DNA of 64,000 nucleotides from an uncultured Gammaproteobacteria bacterium (GCA_947259485.1 CAMYLU010000021.1:1-64000); one strand, 5' to 3'; numbered from the stretch's first letter, positions 10,194-23,038 are shown. Program-made: numbers and translations. Notes: generated by a model from the sequence alone, not told the origin.

Positions 10194-10937
10194 CTAAGCT
10201 GATTGGGCGATGGCCAGAAAATCGTCGGCTTTGAGCGCTGCACCGCCGATCAATCCGCCATCGATATCCGGCTGTGACAATAGTTCCGCCGCATTTGACG
10301 GATTCATGCTGCCACCATATAAAATCTGTACCTGTTGTGCGACTCCGGAGTCGAGCTGTTCGAGTCTAGCGCGGATAAACGCATGTACCGCCTGTGCCTG
10401 CTCGGGTGTAGCAACTTTTCCGGTGCCGATTGCCCACACCGGCTCGTAGGCGATCACTGCCCTGGATATACCTTCAATTCCACAGAGATCGAGAACCGCA
10501 TCGATCTGTCTCGTCACAACCGTTTCGGTTACACCCTGCTCGCGCTCGTCGAGGGTCTCTCCAACACAAATAATCGGAATGATACCCGCGCTTAAGGCCA
10601 TCGAAAATCTTGCCGCTACCAGCTGATCCGATTCCAGGTATAGCGCACGGCGTTCCGAGTGGCCCACGATCGCGTACCTGCAACCACATTCTTTCAGCAT
10701 CGCGGCCGATATCTCTCCGGTAAAGGCACCCGCTTCCCGGTCGCAGACATTTTGGGCGCCGAGCGAAATCCCGGTTTCAGCCAACATGCCACCTACTTTC
10801 ATCAGAAACACGGCAGGCGGGCATACCGCCAGTTCAGCCTTACCGGGATCGCCGACCTTAATACCTTCAACCAGATCAATGACGGATTGCAGATTACCGT
10901 TCATCTTCCAATTGCCCGCTATCAGGCTAGAACGCAT
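10194..10937 (-). CDS. tpiA: Triose-phosphate isomerase
   Basis: Glycolytic and gluconeogenic enzyme interconverting dihydroxyacetone phosphate and glyceraldehyde 3-phosphate; a cytoplasmic TIM barrel of 247 residues. Seen in the sequence: AGNWKMNG with the substrate-binding Asn and Lys near residues 8-14, the catalytic His in IVGHSERR, the catalytic Glu in AYEPVWAIGTG, and the phosphate-binding GGSMNPSN. It ends nine bases before secG. The 109-base gap upstream, towards glmM, shows no clear terminator, so partial read-through from glmM is possible. Confidence 0.97.
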   Translation of the reverse strand: MRSSLIAGNWKMNGNLQSVIDLVEGIKVGDPGKAELAVCPPAVFLMKVGGMLAETGISLGAQNVCDREAGAFTGEISAAMLKECGCRYAIVGHSERRALYLESDQLVAARFSMALSAGIIPIICVGETLDEREQGVTETVVTRQIDAVLDLCGIEGISRAVIAYEPVWAIGTGKVATPEQAQAVHAFIRARLEQLDSGVAQQVQILYGGSMNPSNAAELLSQPDIDGGLIGGAALKADDFLAIAQSA

Positions 10938-11046
10938 ATTTGTTACCGGTTTTTTAAAGGCGGCAAAGATTACTCACCTCGGCCGAATAAATCAATCTGG
11001 ATTTAGGTGATTTGGCCTATTTTAGGGTCCTAATGATAGATTGCCG

Positions 11047-12387
11047 CTAGTTTTCTGCGGCTTCCCTGACGGCTTGCGCCAGTATCTCGGCTGTTTTTTC
11101 AACCTGCTCCTGCTGCTGACCTTCTACCATGACACGAATCAGCGGCTCGGTGCCGGAAGGACGCAGCAAAACCCTGCCCGAATCTGCCAGTGCGGATTCT
11201 GCCGATCTAAGCGCATCCTGTACCAGCGCAGAATTATCCAGGTCGAGTTTCTTCGACACCGGCACATTAATCAGGGTTTGCGGGTAAATTTCCATTTCAG
11301 CGCAGGCTTCGGTGAGCGTCTGCCCGCTGCTGCCGAGTCCATCGAGAACCTGCAACGCTGCGATAATTCCATCGCCGGTCGTGGTTTTATCCAGGCATAT
11401 CAGGTGACCGGAAGACTCACCACCCAGGTACCAGCCGAACTCAACCAGTTTTTCCAGCACGTAGCGATCGCCCACCGCCGCCCGCTCAAAAGGAATATTA
11501 TTAGCCTTGAACGCATGTTCGCAGCCGAGATTGGTCATCAAGGTGCCCACTACACCGCCATCGAGTTTCCCCCTGAGCAGTTTATTCTTGGCGATTATAT
11601 AGAGTAACTGATCACCGTTTTTCACGTCACCGCGAGCGTCCATCATCATCACGCGGTCGCCGTCACCATCGAACGCGATACCCACGTCGGCCTGATTTTC
11701 GAGCACATGAGCGCGCATACTTTCAGGGTATAGCGCACCCACTTCCTGATTAATATTCATGCCATCGGGGCTGGTACCTACCTCGATGACTTCCGCACCC
11801 AACTCGCGAAAAACCGCCGGTGCTATATGATAGGTAGCGCCATTGGCACAGTCGACCACGAGTTTAAGGCCACGCAGATTCTTGTGGAATGCAATCGAAC
11901 TCTTGCAAAACTCGATGTAACGGCCCCTGGCATCTTCCATTCGCGTCGCCTTGCCGATCTGCTCCGGTTCGACCATTACCAGTTCCTGATCCAGCATGCT
12001 CTCGATCTCCTGCTCGGTCGCATCGGGCAGTTTGAAGCCATCACTATTGAAAAACTTTATCCCATCGTCATGGTATGGATTATGCGAAGCGCTGATAACG
12101 ATCCCGGCGATGGCGCGTTGTGACTGGGTAATATGGGCGATTGCCGGGGTTGGCATGGGCCCGAGCAACAGCACATCAAGTCCAGCAGCAGCCAGTCCGG
12201 CTTCCAGCGCAGACTCGAACATATATCCCGAAATCCGGGTGTCTTTACCGATGACGACCTGCCCCCGGCTGGATTGTGACAGGACTTTACCGGCAGCCCA
12301 GCCGAGCTTCATGATGAAATCGACCGTCATTGGTAGCTGACCAACTCGACCACGAATGCCGTCGGTTCCAAAGTACCTGCGACTCAT
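11047..12387 (-). CDS. glmM: Phosphoglucosamine mutase
   Basis: Converts glucosamine-6-phosphate to glucosamine-1-phosphate on the route to UDP-GlcNAc for peptidoglycan and lipid A. It has 446 residues. The N-terminus [14 protein letters not shown] is typical; the active-site phosphoserine is in [17 protein letters not shown] (about residue 101), and metal-binding DGDGDR is present ([11 protein letters not shown]). The C-terminal phosphate-binding loop reads [15 protein letters not shown]. The ATG overlaps the folP stop codon (ATGA), so the two are translationally coupled, as in E. coli. Confidence 0.97.
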   Translation of the reverse strand: MSRRYFGTDGIRGRVGQLPMTVDFIMKLGWAAGKVLSQSSRGQVVIGKDTRISGYMFESALEAGLAAAGLDVLLLGPMPTPAIAHITQSQRAIAGIVISASHNPYHDDGIKFFNSDGFKLPDATEQEIESMLDQELVMVEPEQIGKATRMEDARGRYIEFCKSSIAFHKNLRGLKLVVDCANGATYHIAPAVFRELGAEVIEVGTSPDGMNINQEVGALYPESMRAHVLENQADVGIAFDGDGDRVMMMDARGDVKNGDQLLYIIAKNKLLRGKLDGGVVGTLMTNLGCEHAFKANNIPFERAAVGDRYVLEKLVEFGWYLGGESSGHLICLDKTTTGDGIIAALQVLDGLGSSGQTLTEACAEMEIYPQTLINVPVSKKLDLDNSALVQDALRSAESALADSGRVLLRPSGTEPLIRVMVEGQQQEQVEKTAEILAQAVREAAEN

Positions 12388-13199
12388 GTTGCCACCTGTC
12401 CCAGAGCTTTAACCACCTTGATCGCGTCAAGGGTTTCGGCCACGTCATGCACGCGCAATATATCAGCACCCAGCATCGCGGCTATTACTGCCGTCGACAA
12501 GCTGCCATAAAGCCGTTGATCGACCGGTTTGTCGATAATCGCACCGATCATGGCTTTGCGAGATAATCCAGCCAGCACAGGTACCCCCAGTTGTTTGAAT
12601 TCGTCTAACGATTTTAATAATAATAGATTATGCTCGATGGTCTTACCAAACCCAAATCCTGGATCGATAATAATGCGCCCTTCCTCGATACCGGCATCGA
12701 GTGCCGCGTCGATACGTTGCTTGAGGAAATCCTTTACCTCTCCGACGACATCGGTGTAGAACGGGTTTTGCTGCATCGTCTCCGGCGATCCCTGCATATG
12801 CATGAGCACGACCGACACTCCCAGGTCCGCTGCTACCTGCATTGAATCATCGAGCTGCAGAGCCCAGATGCTGTTAATTATGGTTGCGCCTGCTGCGACT
12901 GCAGCCTGCATGACACCGGATTTGTTGGTGTCAATTGAAATCGGAATCTCGGAAATCTCGCGGATCGCGTTGATCAACGGAATGGTGCGCGCGAGCTCTT
13001 CATCCAGGACTACCTGTCGTGAACCTGGCCGAGTTGACTCTCCACCAATATCAAGTATGTCGACACCTAGATCTATCAACGCCTGGGCGTGCGCAAGTGC
13101 TTTTTCGGTGGTGTCGAATTTTCCACCATCCGAGAAAGAATCGGGGGTTGTATTGACAACCCCCATAATCTTTAGATTAGCTGATATTGGCAGCAGCAC
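12384..13199 (-). CDS. folP: Dihydropteroate synthase
   Basis: Folate-pathway enzyme condensing p-aminobenzoate with dihydropterin pyrophosphate; the target of sulfonamides. It is a TIM barrel of 271 residues. The two family signatures are present: [15 protein letters not shown] near the N-terminus and [14 protein letters not shown] at about residues 54-67. Further conserved segments are the Asn in [18 protein letters not shown] and GLSRKAMIG. It starts 34 bases after ftsH and overlaps glmM by four bases, the common ftsH-folP-glmM arrangement. Confidence 0.97.
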   Translation of the reverse strand: MLLPISANLKIMGVVNTTPDSFSDGGKFDTTEKALAHAQALIDLGVDILDIGGESTRPGSRQVVLDEELARTIPLINAIREISEIPISIDTNKSGVMQAAVAAGATIINSIWALQLDDSMQVAADLGVSVVLMHMQGSPETMQQNPFYTDVVGEVKDFLKQRIDAALDAGIEEGRIIIDPGFGFGKTIEHNLLLLKSLDEFKQLGVPVLAGLSRKAMIGAIIDKPVDQRLYGSLSTAVIAAMLGADILRVHDVAETLDAIKVVKALGQVAT

Positions 13200-13233
13200 A
13201 ATCGAACCGGGCTAGCTGAAGCCCGCGCTCCGC

Positions 13234-14745
13234 TTAGTGCAATTTAGCGGGATCCAGATCAGGATCTTCGCCAGTACTGGCTTTTCCCGTGGGTTCATCC
13301 GGGGTTGGGGGCGTTTCATCATCCGACCAGTCAGCGGGCGGACCCGGCTCCTTACCTTCCATGATGGAGTCAATTTGGGCGGAATCAATGGTTTCATATT
13401 TCATTAACGCATCAGCCATCTTATGCAGTTTATCCTCCTCCTTGGTGAGGATATCAAGCGCACGCTGATAGTTACGATCGATGATGGTGCGAATTTCGGA
13501 GTCAATCGCCTGCGCGGTCTCATCAGATACCGTCTTCTGTTTGCCGTAGGACTTGCCGAGGAAAACTTCACCTTCATCTTCGCTATAGGTCAAGGGACCC
13601 ATACGATCCGACAAGCCCCACTGGGTGACCATACTGCGCGCAATGCCGGTGGCACGCTCGATATCGTTGGAAGCCCCGGTAGTCACCGCGTCCGTACCAA
13701 AAATAAGTTGTTCCGCGATTCGCCCTCCGAACAGGCTCGATAACTGGCTTTCAAGATGGCGTTTGCTATAGCTGTAACGATCATCCTCCGGCAGAAACAT
13801 GGTCACTCCGAGTGCGCGCCCACGCGGAATGATGCTGACCTTGTAAACCGGATCATGCTCAGGTACCAGGCGACCCACGATGGCATGACCTGCCTCGTGA
13901 TATGCGGTCAATTTTTTCTCCTCGTCCTTCATGATCATCGACTTACGTTCCGCACCCATCATGATCTTGTCCTTGGCGCGCTCGAATTCTGTCATCGTTA
14001 CCAGTTTTTTGTTGGCACGTGCGGCAAATAGCGCGGCCTCGTTGACGAGGTTAGCCAGATCGGCACCGGAAAATCCTGGGGTACCGCGTGCAATCACCAT
14101 CGGATCGACATTCTCTGCCGCTGGCACCTTGCGCATATGAACCTTGAGGATAAGTGAGCGGCCACGCACATCGGGCAGAGGAACAACCACCTGGCGATCA
14201 AATCGGCCGGGGCGTAACAGGGCCGGATCAAGAACGTCGGGGCGGTTAGTTGCCGCGATGACGATGACGCCTTCGTTGCCTTCAAAGCCGTCCATTTCGA
14301 CAAGTAACTGGTTCAAGGTTTGTTCGCGTTCGTCATGTCCGCCACCAAGACCGGCACCGCGATGCCTTCCGACCGCATCGATTTCATCGATGAATATAAT
14401 ACAGGGCGCATGCTTCTTGGCCTGGTCGAACATATCACGCACCCGGGAGGCACCGACACCGACGAACATTTCGACGAAATCGGATCCGGAAATAGTGAAG
14501 AAGGGCACCTTTGCTTCACCCGCTATCGCCTTGGCCAGTAGTGTCTTACCGGTACCGGGTGATCCGACCATCAAGACACCACTGGGGATCTTGCCGCCGA
14601 GTTTCTGGAACTTGGAGGGATCGCGCAGGAAATCAACAATTTCGCCGACCTCTTCCTTGGCCTCGTCGACGCCTGCGACATCGTTAAAATTGATATTGAT
14701 CTGGTCTTCACCCAGCAGTCGAGCCTTGCTCTTGCCAAACGACAT
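13234..14745 (-). CDS. ftsH: FtsH C-terminal part: AAA+ ATPase and zinc protease domains
   Basis: An open frame of 503 codons starting at the ATG of [11 protein letters not shown], which in intact FtsH lies just after TM2. Everything needed for catalysis is here: Walker A GSPGTGKT (about residue 62; the family usually has GPPGTGKT), Walker [16 protein letters not shown], the second region of homology [19 protein letters not shown], and the zinc-binding HEAGH (about residue 280) with a downstream aspartate ligand. The acidic, Pro-rich C-terminus is typical. If translated alone it would be a soluble protease fragment without membrane anchor. I see no convincing ribosome-binding site before this ATG, so independent translation is doubtful. 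Confidence 0.75.
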   Translation of the reverse strand: MSFGKSKARLLGEDQININFNDVAGVDEAKEEVGEIVDFLRDPSKFQKLGGKIPSGVLMVGSPGTGKTLLAKAIAGEAKVPFFTISGSDFVEMFVGVGASRVRDMFDQAKKHAPCIIFIDEIDAVGRHRGAGLGGGHDEREQTLNQLLVEMDGFEGNEGVIVIAATNRPDVLDPALLRPGRFDRQVVVPLPDVRGRSLILKVHMRKVPAAENVDPMVIARGTPGFSGADLANLVNEAALFAARANKKLVTMTEFERAKDKIMMGAERKSMIMKDEEKKLTAYHEAGHAIVGRLVPEHDPVYKVSIIPRGRALGVTMFLPEDDRYSYSKRHLESQLSSLFGGRIAEQLIFGTDAVTTGASNDIERATGIARSMVTQWGLSDRMGPLTYSEDEGEVFLGKSYGKQKTVSDETAQAIDSEIRTIIDRNYQRALDILTKEEDKLHKMADALMKYETIDSAQIDSIMEGKEPGPPADWSDDETPPTPDEPTGKASTGEDPDLDPAKLH

Positions 14746-15113
14746 CGCACCGCGGCCACTGCCACCAACACGATAAAAGGGAACCAGCTGATGAACATAT
14801 GTCCCAGCAATGAAGGTGGCTCAGGTGGTTTACCCAAAATGGAGACATCAGCGCGCTCCAGATCACCGATCAACGCACTATTATTGGTTTCCGGGCTGTA
14901 GGTCGTAAACGGCGTGCCGGAGATCATTTTGCCGGAAATGTTCTGCCCCTCGATGGTAACTTCGCGCACCTGGCCTTGCTTGACCTGGGTTAGAAAATCC
15001 GAATAGATCAGGCTCTGCGCGCTACCCGTGCGTTCGCCGAAACTGTGGAACACCGACAGCAACACCACGGCGATGACAACCCACAAAACTAAATTCTTAA
15101 CTACATCGTTCAC
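14571..15113 (-). CDS. ftsH: FtsH N-terminal part: first transmembrane helix and periplasmic domain
   Basis: An open frame of 180 codons. Residues 1-119 align with the FtsH N-terminus: TM1 at about 7-22 ([15 protein letters not shown]), a periplasmic domain with [20 protein letters not shown], then the beginning of TM2. From about residue 120 on ([11 protein letters not shown] and beyond) the frame is wrong and reads meaningless sequence antisensically unrelated to any family, until a stop at 14571. A heptamer CCCTTTT in the 0 frame (14781-14775) has the X-XXY-YYZ form of a -1 slippery site, but slippage there would still leave TM2 short. Confidence 0.7.
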   Translation of the reverse strand: MNDVVKNLVLWVVIAVVLLSVFHSFGERTGSAQSLIYSDFLTQVKQGQVREVTIEGQNISGKMISGTPFTTYSPETNNSALIGDLERADVSILGKPPEPPSLLGHMFISWFPFIVLVAVAAVRCRLARARLDCWVKTRSISILTMSQASTRPRKRSAKLLISCAIPPSSRNSAARSPVVS

Positions 15114-15207
15114 TGTTACACCTGTATTGGCTCTTAACCTAATGCCTTATCCGATTCATTATTACTGCTATTACTAACAGATACTAGCGTATTTTACGCA
15201 TCCCGGC

Positions 15208-15825
15208 CTATCTTAGACCGCTACAAACGGCATAAATTTCACTCGACCGGGACCTCGAGGAATCGGGCTTGCGAAACTTTACCGATTTAAAACTCGAGCG
15301 AAGCTGTAACACCAGTTCTTCAAATCCCGCTCCCTGGAATAACTTGCAGACGAAAATACCGTCCGACGTTAAAACTTTACGTGCCACATCGAATGCGAGT
15401 TCAGCCAGGTGGATCGATTTTGGCTGGTCTACGCTGTGCATACCACTTAAATTGGGGGCCATATCCGATAATACAAGATCAAATCGACGCTCATTAATTG
15501 ATACCAGTAATCGATCAAGCGTATCCTGTTCGGTGAAATCACCCTGCACAAACTCAACGCCGGCAATGGGTTCCATGGGCAAAAGATCGAGTGCGATGAC
15601 CCTGCCCTTGTGCCCAACCACCTGATTCGCATATTCGCTCCATCCACCAGGCGCGGCACCAAGATCGAGCACAAATTGTCCCGCTTTCAGAATCCGGTCC
15701 TTGTGCTGGATTTCCTCCAGCTTGAAGACCGCTCGCGAACGGTATCCCTGCTCGCGCGCTTTTAATACGTAGGCATCCTGATGATGCTCCTGCAACCAGC
15801 GTTTACTGGATTTTGAGCGAGGCAT
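15208..15825 (-). CDS. rlmE: 23S rRNA 2'-O-ribose U2552 methyltransferase RlmE (RrmJ/FtsJ)
   Basis: Methylates the ribose of U2552 in the A-loop of 23S rRNA on the 50S subunit. It has 205 residues, close to the 209 of E. coli. The SAM-binding motif DLGAAPGGWSEYA is at about residues 53-65. The catalytic K-D-K-E set is visible as the early Lys in the YRSRAVFKLEEI segment, Asp in LVLSDMAPNLSG, Lys in FVCKLFQGAGF and Glu near SSEIYAVC. It precedes ftsH by 94 bases, the usual rlmE-ftsH linkage, and is divergent from yhbY. Confidence 0.96.
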   Translation of the reverse strand: MPRSKSSKRWLQEHHQDAYVLKAREQGYRSRAVFKLEEIQHKDRILKAGQFVLDLGAAPGGWSEYANQVVGHKGRVIALDLLPMEPIAGVEFVQGDFTEQDTLDRLLVSINERRFDLVLSDMAPNLSGMHSVDQPKSIHLAELAFDVARKVLTSDGIFVCKLFQGAGFEELVLQLRSSFKSVKFRKPDSSRSRSSEIYAVCSGLR

Positions 15826-15881
15826 AGATTGCAGACTGCTGTGGTAAAATGCGTGCTTTCGAACTCAAGCTTTGCGGAATC

Positions 15882-16190
15882 ATGGAATTATCCAGGGGAC
15901 AGATCAAGCGCCTGCGCGCTGAAGGCCACCGGCTCAAGTTAAAACCGGTTGTTATCATAGGGCAAAAAGGCCTGAGCGAGAACCTGCATCAGGAGGTAGA
16001 TCTTGCGCTCGATCACCACGAATTGGTGAAACTGCGAATTCCAGCACTGGACAAGCCGGGCAAACGCGCGCTTGGCAAATCGATTTGTGACCTGCACAAG
16101 GCTGACCTGGTCGAGAGTATTGGCAATGTCATCGTGATTTACCGATGCAATAAAGACGTTAATCGTTTCGCTGCAGTGGTCGGAACATAA
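15882..16190 (+). CDS. yhbY: Ribosome-associated RNA-binding protein YhbY (CRM domain)
   Basis: Small CRM-domain protein that binds pre-50S particles and assists ribosome maturation. With the ATG at 15882 it has 102 residues, matching the family (97 in E. coli). Conserved: LKPVVIIGQKGLSENL (the GxxG-type RNA-binding loop) and HHELVKLRI. An earlier in-frame ATG at 15849 would add the uncharacteristic MRAFELKLCGI and is less likely. It is divergent from rlmE and ends two bases before the greA stop codon, so the two genes converge. Confidence 0.93.
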   Translation: MELSRGQIKRLRAEGHRLKLKPVVIIGQKGLSENLHQEVDLALDHHELVKLRIPALDKPGKRALGKSICDLHKADLVESIGNVIVIYRCNKDVNRFAAVVGT

Positions 16191-16192
16191 GC

Positions 16193-16669
16193 TTACTTGT
16201 ACTCCACACCTGCAATAGCATATTCCATCGTACCCGCAGGTGCATCGACAACCACATCGTCCCCCTCTTCCTTGCCGATCAATGCGCGCGCTATCGGTGA
16301 ACTGATGGCGATTCGATTTTCGCTAATATCGGCTTCGATATCACCAACGATCTGGTACACAACCTCGGAATCAGTCTCCATATCGACGAGATGCACGGTG
16401 CATCCAAATACTACCCGACCACTTTGGTTCAACTTGGTGATGTCTATGATCTGCGCGTTGGACAATGCCGCTTCCAGTTCAGCGATACGTCCCTCGGTAA
16501 AACTCTGTTCCTCGCGGGCGGCGTGATACTCGGCGTTTTCTTTCAGATCGCCATGCTCCCTGGCAGTTGCAATCGCTTCGATTACAGCCGGTCTTTTCAC
16601 GGATTTAAGCTCTTTCAGCTCTGACTTCAGTCTCTCTGCGCCGGCAGCGGTAAGCGGTATTTGATTCAT
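16193..16669 (-). CDS. greA: Transcription elongation factor GreA
   Basis: Rescues backtracked RNA polymerase by stimulating transcript cleavage through the secondary channel. It has 158 residues, the standard length. The N-terminal coiled coil (about 1-75) contains the acidic tip in the [22 protein letters not shown] region; the C-terminal FKBP-like domain ends with [15 protein letters not shown], close to the canonical ending. It follows carB by ten bases, forming the carA-carB-greA order seen in Pseudomonas. Confidence 0.97.
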   Translation of the reverse strand: MNQIPLTAAGAERLKSELKELKSVKRPAVIEAIATAREHGDLKENAEYHAAREEQSFTEGRIAELEAALSNAQIIDITKLNQSGRVVFGCTVHLVDMETDSEVVYQIVGDIEADISENRIAISSPIARALIGKEEGDDVVVDAPAGTMEYAIAGVEYK

Positions 16670-16679
16670 TAATAAACGC

Positions 16680-19891
<3,212 letters not shown>

Positions 19892-19892
<1 letters not shown>

Positions 19893-21037
19893 CAGTTTGC
19901 CCCCGCGCCTGATTTGTGCGCGGCAATCAATTCGAAGAAACGATCAAACATCGGTGCAACATCATGTGGTCCGGGACTGGCTTCAGGGTGGCCCTGGAAA
20001 CTGAAGGCCGCCTTGTCGGTGCGTTCGACGGCCTGCAGGCTGCCATCAAAAAGCGATCGATGCGTTGCCTTGAGAAACTCTGGCAGACTGGACTCATCGA
20101 CTGCAAAACCGTGATTTTGACTGGTAATCATTACCACCCCGGTCGACAGGTCCTGTACCGGATGATTCGCCCCGTGATGCCCGAACTTCATCTTGATTGT
20201 TTTCGCGCCGCTTGCCAGCGCCAGCAACTGATGCCCCAGGCAAATGCCGAACACGGGTATTTCGGTTTGCAGTATTTCGCTTATTGCCTCGATAGCGTAG
20301 TCGCAGGGTTCAGGATCACCCGGCCCATTGGACAGGAAAATACCATCCGGCTTCATCGCCAAAACCTCATCGGCCGGTGTTTTGGCCGGCACAACGCTGA
20401 CGCGCGCACCACGGTCGACCAGCATGCACAGGATATTCTTTTTGATCCCGTAGTCGTAAGCGACCACGTGATAGGGTGTGTCGGAATTTTCACCATAACC
20501 CGACTCGAGCGACCAGGTTGATTGCGTCCAGGAGTAGGTTTCGCTCGTCGTAACCACCTGGGCGAGATCACAACCTGCAAGGCCACCAAATTCCTGCGCC
20601 GCTTTGGCTGCGACGTCATCTGCAATCTGTTCGCCCGCCATTATGGCACCTGACTGGGCACCCTTGTCCCGCAGCAGCCTTGTCAGTTTGCGGGTATCGA
20701 TATCGGCAATCGCGACCACCCCGCGGGATTCAAGATAATTCTGCAGGCTGCCCTGGCTGCGCCAGTTACTTGCCAGTAAAGGAAGGTCGCGGATTATGAG
20801 ACCGCTGGCATGGATCCTGGTCGCTTCTTCGTCTTCATCGTTAACGCCGGTATTGCCGATATGGGGATAAGTCAGGGTGACGAGCTGTTGGCAATAGGAT
20901 GGATCGGTCAATATCTCCTGGTACCCGGTCATCGCGGTATTAAATACCACTTCGCCGGCCGATGTTCCCTCGACTCCAATCGATCTGCCCCTGAAAATGG
21001 TTCCATCTTGCAGGGCTAGTATTGCGGGTTTATGCAC
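19892..21037 (-). CDS. carA: Carbamoyl-phosphate synthase small (glutaminase) subunit
   Basis: Class I glutamine amidotransferase subunit that hydrolyses glutamine and channels ammonia to CarB. The GTG at 21037, preceded by GGAG at five bases, gives 381 residues beginning [15 protein letters not shown], matching E. coli (382). The frame is open back to an ATG at 21127, but those 30 residues are not family-like and overlap the leader. The catalytic Cys is in [13 protein letters not shown], and His/Glu are in [13 protein letters not shown]. The GTG start may set the level of translation. Confidence 0.97.
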
Positions 21038-21052
21038 TAAATCTCCAGTCTC

Positions 21053-21101
21053 AAAAAAAATGCGCGCGCGCAGAAACGGGAAGAACCCTGGGTTCGTCCC
21101 G
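21053..21101 (-). promoter_or_regulatory. Possible attenuator-like hairpin in the carAB leader
   Basis: Directly upstream of carA on the minus strand is an imperfect inverted repeat (21101-21077, about ten pairs with one mismatch). It is followed by an alternating GC tract (21071-21062) and then eight T (21060-21053), ending 15 bases before the GTG start. The T run is not adjacent to the main stem, so this is not a textbook terminator. No leader peptide could be identified with confidence, and no ArgR or PyrR site was recognised. Confidence 0.3.
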
Positions 21102-21255
21102 TCGAATAATTCACTATGCGATAACACCGCGGGAGCAGCATCTTCTTGAACGCAAATTGTATGATGAATGTCGATATGAGTCTACGGCTGGATCAATTTT
21201 TTGTTAAATTAGCCGACCTCAAAGCACTCCTTTTCAACAGATCGAGAATTGCCTG

Positions 21256-22170
21256 ATGCTCCCAAGTTCAAACCACTTCGGGCGAGCCGTGGTTTACATC
21301 TTGCTTGCCATCCTGCTATTTGACCTGCAGGGGGTCATTATCAAGTTCCTGGGCGAGCGCTATCCGGTACAGCAGCTGGCGGCCTTTCGCAACGTATTCG
21401 GACTGATTCCGAGCATTCTGGTGCTGCTGTTGTCAAGCGAGTGGCACGCCAGGGGCAGGCAACTGAAAATCAGGCAGTGGCGGCTTGGCCTGGCACGCGG
21501 ACTCTTTATTGCAGGCGCACAATTCTGTTTTTACCTGTCGATAACCAGGATGGAACTGGCGACGGCAACGACCCTGACTTACATCAGCCCGGTTTTGATA
21601 ACAATGTTGTCGATACCGATTTTGAAGCACCAGGTTGGGCTGTGGCGATGGATAGCGGTTTTCATTGGCTTTGTCGGCGTATTGATGATCATGGCTCCCG
21701 GTTCAGAAGTCTTCACCCCGTATAGCCTGTTGCCGATTGGCGCCTCGCTTGGATATTCCCTGTCCACGGTTTGCGTCAGACTATTTGATGAACATATCCC
21801 AACTGCACTGATTAACATGTACGCGTCCGTCGGCGCCTTGCTCGGCACGCTGGCAATCGTGGTCGCCACCACCGGTTACCTGCAGGTTGAATCCGCGCAG
21901 GACTGGTTATTGCTGATAGCGATGGGGTTTGTCGGCGGATTCGCGGTGCTCGCATTAATTAACGCCTACCGTCTCACACGGCCGGCAAACCTTTCCCCTT
22001 ACGAATACTTCGGTATTCCGTTCGCGTTTGTACTGGGATGGATATTTTTCGACGAGGCACCCCTCGAAAAACTCATTCCGGGTGTTTTCCTGATTGTCAT
22101 GGGTGGCATGTTGATCGCGTGGCGCGAACGCAGGAAACGAATTGAAACGGCCCCGGTCATCACGGAATAA
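21256..22170 (+). CDS. EamA/DMT-family membrane transporter
   Basis: A 304-residue integral membrane protein with ten hydrophobic helices arranged as two repeats of five, the plan of the drug/metabolite transporter (EamA) family. Examples are VYILLAILLFDLQGVIIKFL at the N-terminus, a FCFYLSITRMELATATTLTY segment typical of the end of the first EamA repeat, and FGIPFAFVLGWIFFDEAP in the second. The basic C-terminus (RERRKRIE) is cytoplasmic by the positive-inside rule. The substrate cannot be predicted. It is transcribed divergently from carA, and its end is eight bases from the convergent kinase gene. Confidence 0.85.
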   Translation: MLPSSNHFGRAVVYILLAILLFDLQGVIIKFLGERYPVQQLAAFRNVFGLIPSILVLLLSSEWHARGRQLKIRQWRLGLARGLFIAGAQFCFYLSITRMELATATTLTYISPVLITMLSIPILKHQVGLWRWIAVFIGFVGVLMIMAPGSEVFTPYSLLPIGASLGYSLSTVCVRLFDEHIPTALINMYASVGALLGTLAIVVATTGYLQVESAQDWLLLIAMGFVGGFAVLALINAYRLTRPANLSPYEYFGIPFAFVLGWIFFDEAPLEKLIPGVFLIVMGGMLIAWRERRKRIETAPVITE

Positions 22171-22177
22171 CGGGCAG

Positions 22178-23038
22178 TCAGACCTGCTTTTGCATCCGCT
22201 CGCGTAGCTGACTTTCGCAGTATTCGACCGAGATAAGCATTTGTTGTGCGTCGGCGAAGCGCATGTACGGCTTTTTCTGTAACGCCTTGATTAAGACTTC
22301 AACTATACCCACTGGCAGGGTCAGGTGATTAAGATCGGGCTCGTCGGCAAGAATGTTACGTTTTAGTTCCGGTAACGAGCTGCCGGAAAAAGGCTGGCAA
22401 CCTGTGAGCAAATGGTAAAGCGTGACTGCCAGTGAAAAAAGATCCGAGCGCCCGTCCAGTTTCTTACCCGCAAGCTGTTCGGGTGACATATAGGCCGGGG
22501 TGCCGACAATGGTATTTTCGGTTTGCCGCTCCTTGCGTTCGCTGTATGCCGCGCCGAAATCGGTCAGGATATAGGTCTGGTTAACAACGTCGTACATGAT
22601 GTTTGCCGGTTTGATATCACCATGTATCACGCCGTGACCATGCGCTACTGACAGTGCTCGCAACATGGCCTTCGAAATTCGGATGCATTCCCCCACCGTC
22701 AGGTATTCCTGTTTGCGCAAGCGCAATGACATCGAGTAGCCCGATATATAGTCCATTGCAATGTAGGCACCGTCGTCCAGCATTTCGGCATCATGAATCT
22801 TGACGATATTGTCGTGATCGAGCTGCGACACGATCACCGCCTCATGCAGCCAGTGTTCGACACGATCCCGCTCGATTTTCTCCTCCTTGCGAATCCGCAT
22901 CACTTTGAGCGCAACACGATTTTGACTACGCGTGTCGGTCGCTTCATATATGATTGCCGTAGCACCCGTAGCGATCTTCTGCAACAGCTGGTAGTTACCG
23001 ATTGACCGAAGCCCGCGCTTCACTTTTGGCACCGCCAT
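22178..23038 (-). CDS. Soluble eukaryotic-type serine/threonine protein kinase
   Basis: A single Hanks-type kinase domain of 286 residues. Visible landmarks: the glycine-rich loop is reduced (IATGATAIIYEA), ATP-anchoring Lys45 is in VALKVMRI, Glu66 probably comes from the C-helix, the catalytic loop is HGDIKPAN (Asp141, Asn146; HGD instead of HRD), Asp160 lies in DFGAA, and the activation segment ends in GTPAYMSPEQ. All residues required for phosphotransfer are present, so it is probably active. The Arg-to-Gly change in HRD suggests activity not controlled by activation-loop phosphorylation. There is no transmembrane helix or sensor domain, unlike PknB. No phosphatase or other partner is adjacent, so targets are unknown. 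Confidence 0.88.
   Translation of the reverse strand: MAVPKVKRGLRSIGNYQLLQKIATGATAIIYEATDTRSQNRVALKVMRIRKEEKIERDRVEHWLHEAVIVSQLDHDNIVKIHDAEMLDDGAYIAMDYISGYSMSLRLRKQEYLTVGECIRISKAMLRALSVAHGHGVIHGDIKPANIMYDVVNQTYILTDFGAAYSERKERQTENTIVGTPAYMSPEQLAGKKLDGRSDLFSLAVTLYHLLTGCQPFSGSSLPELKRNILADEPDLNHLTLPVGIVEVLIKALQKKPYMRFADAQQMLISVEYCESQLRERMQKQV

Larger units (their letters stand above)
13234..15113 (-). pseudogene. ftsH: ATP-dependent zinc metalloprotease FtsH, interrupted by a frame change in transmembrane segment 2
   Basis: FtsH is a membrane-anchored hexameric AAA+ protease normally read from one frame of about 640 codons. Here the first 119 codons (15113 to about 14757) read as a good N-terminus: TM1, the periplasmic domain, then [18 protein letters not shown]. 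From about 14766 the homology continues in the -1 frame as [18 protein letters not shown] through to the C-terminus. About 11-13 residues normally found between these points (the rest of TM2 and the basic FMRQMQ segment of E. coli) are absent. The bases 14766-14756 (GGTGGCAGTGG) make sense in both frames, VAV and GGSG, suggesting a deletion between two short direct repeats. ftsH is normally essential or highly important, so a sequence error must be considered. Confidence 0.8.

Noticed and set aside
21037-21127. Longer carA start at the ATG 21127
   Set aside because: The extra 30 residues are not family-like and overlap the leader hairpin; GTG at 21037 has a good ribosome-binding site and gives the standard length.
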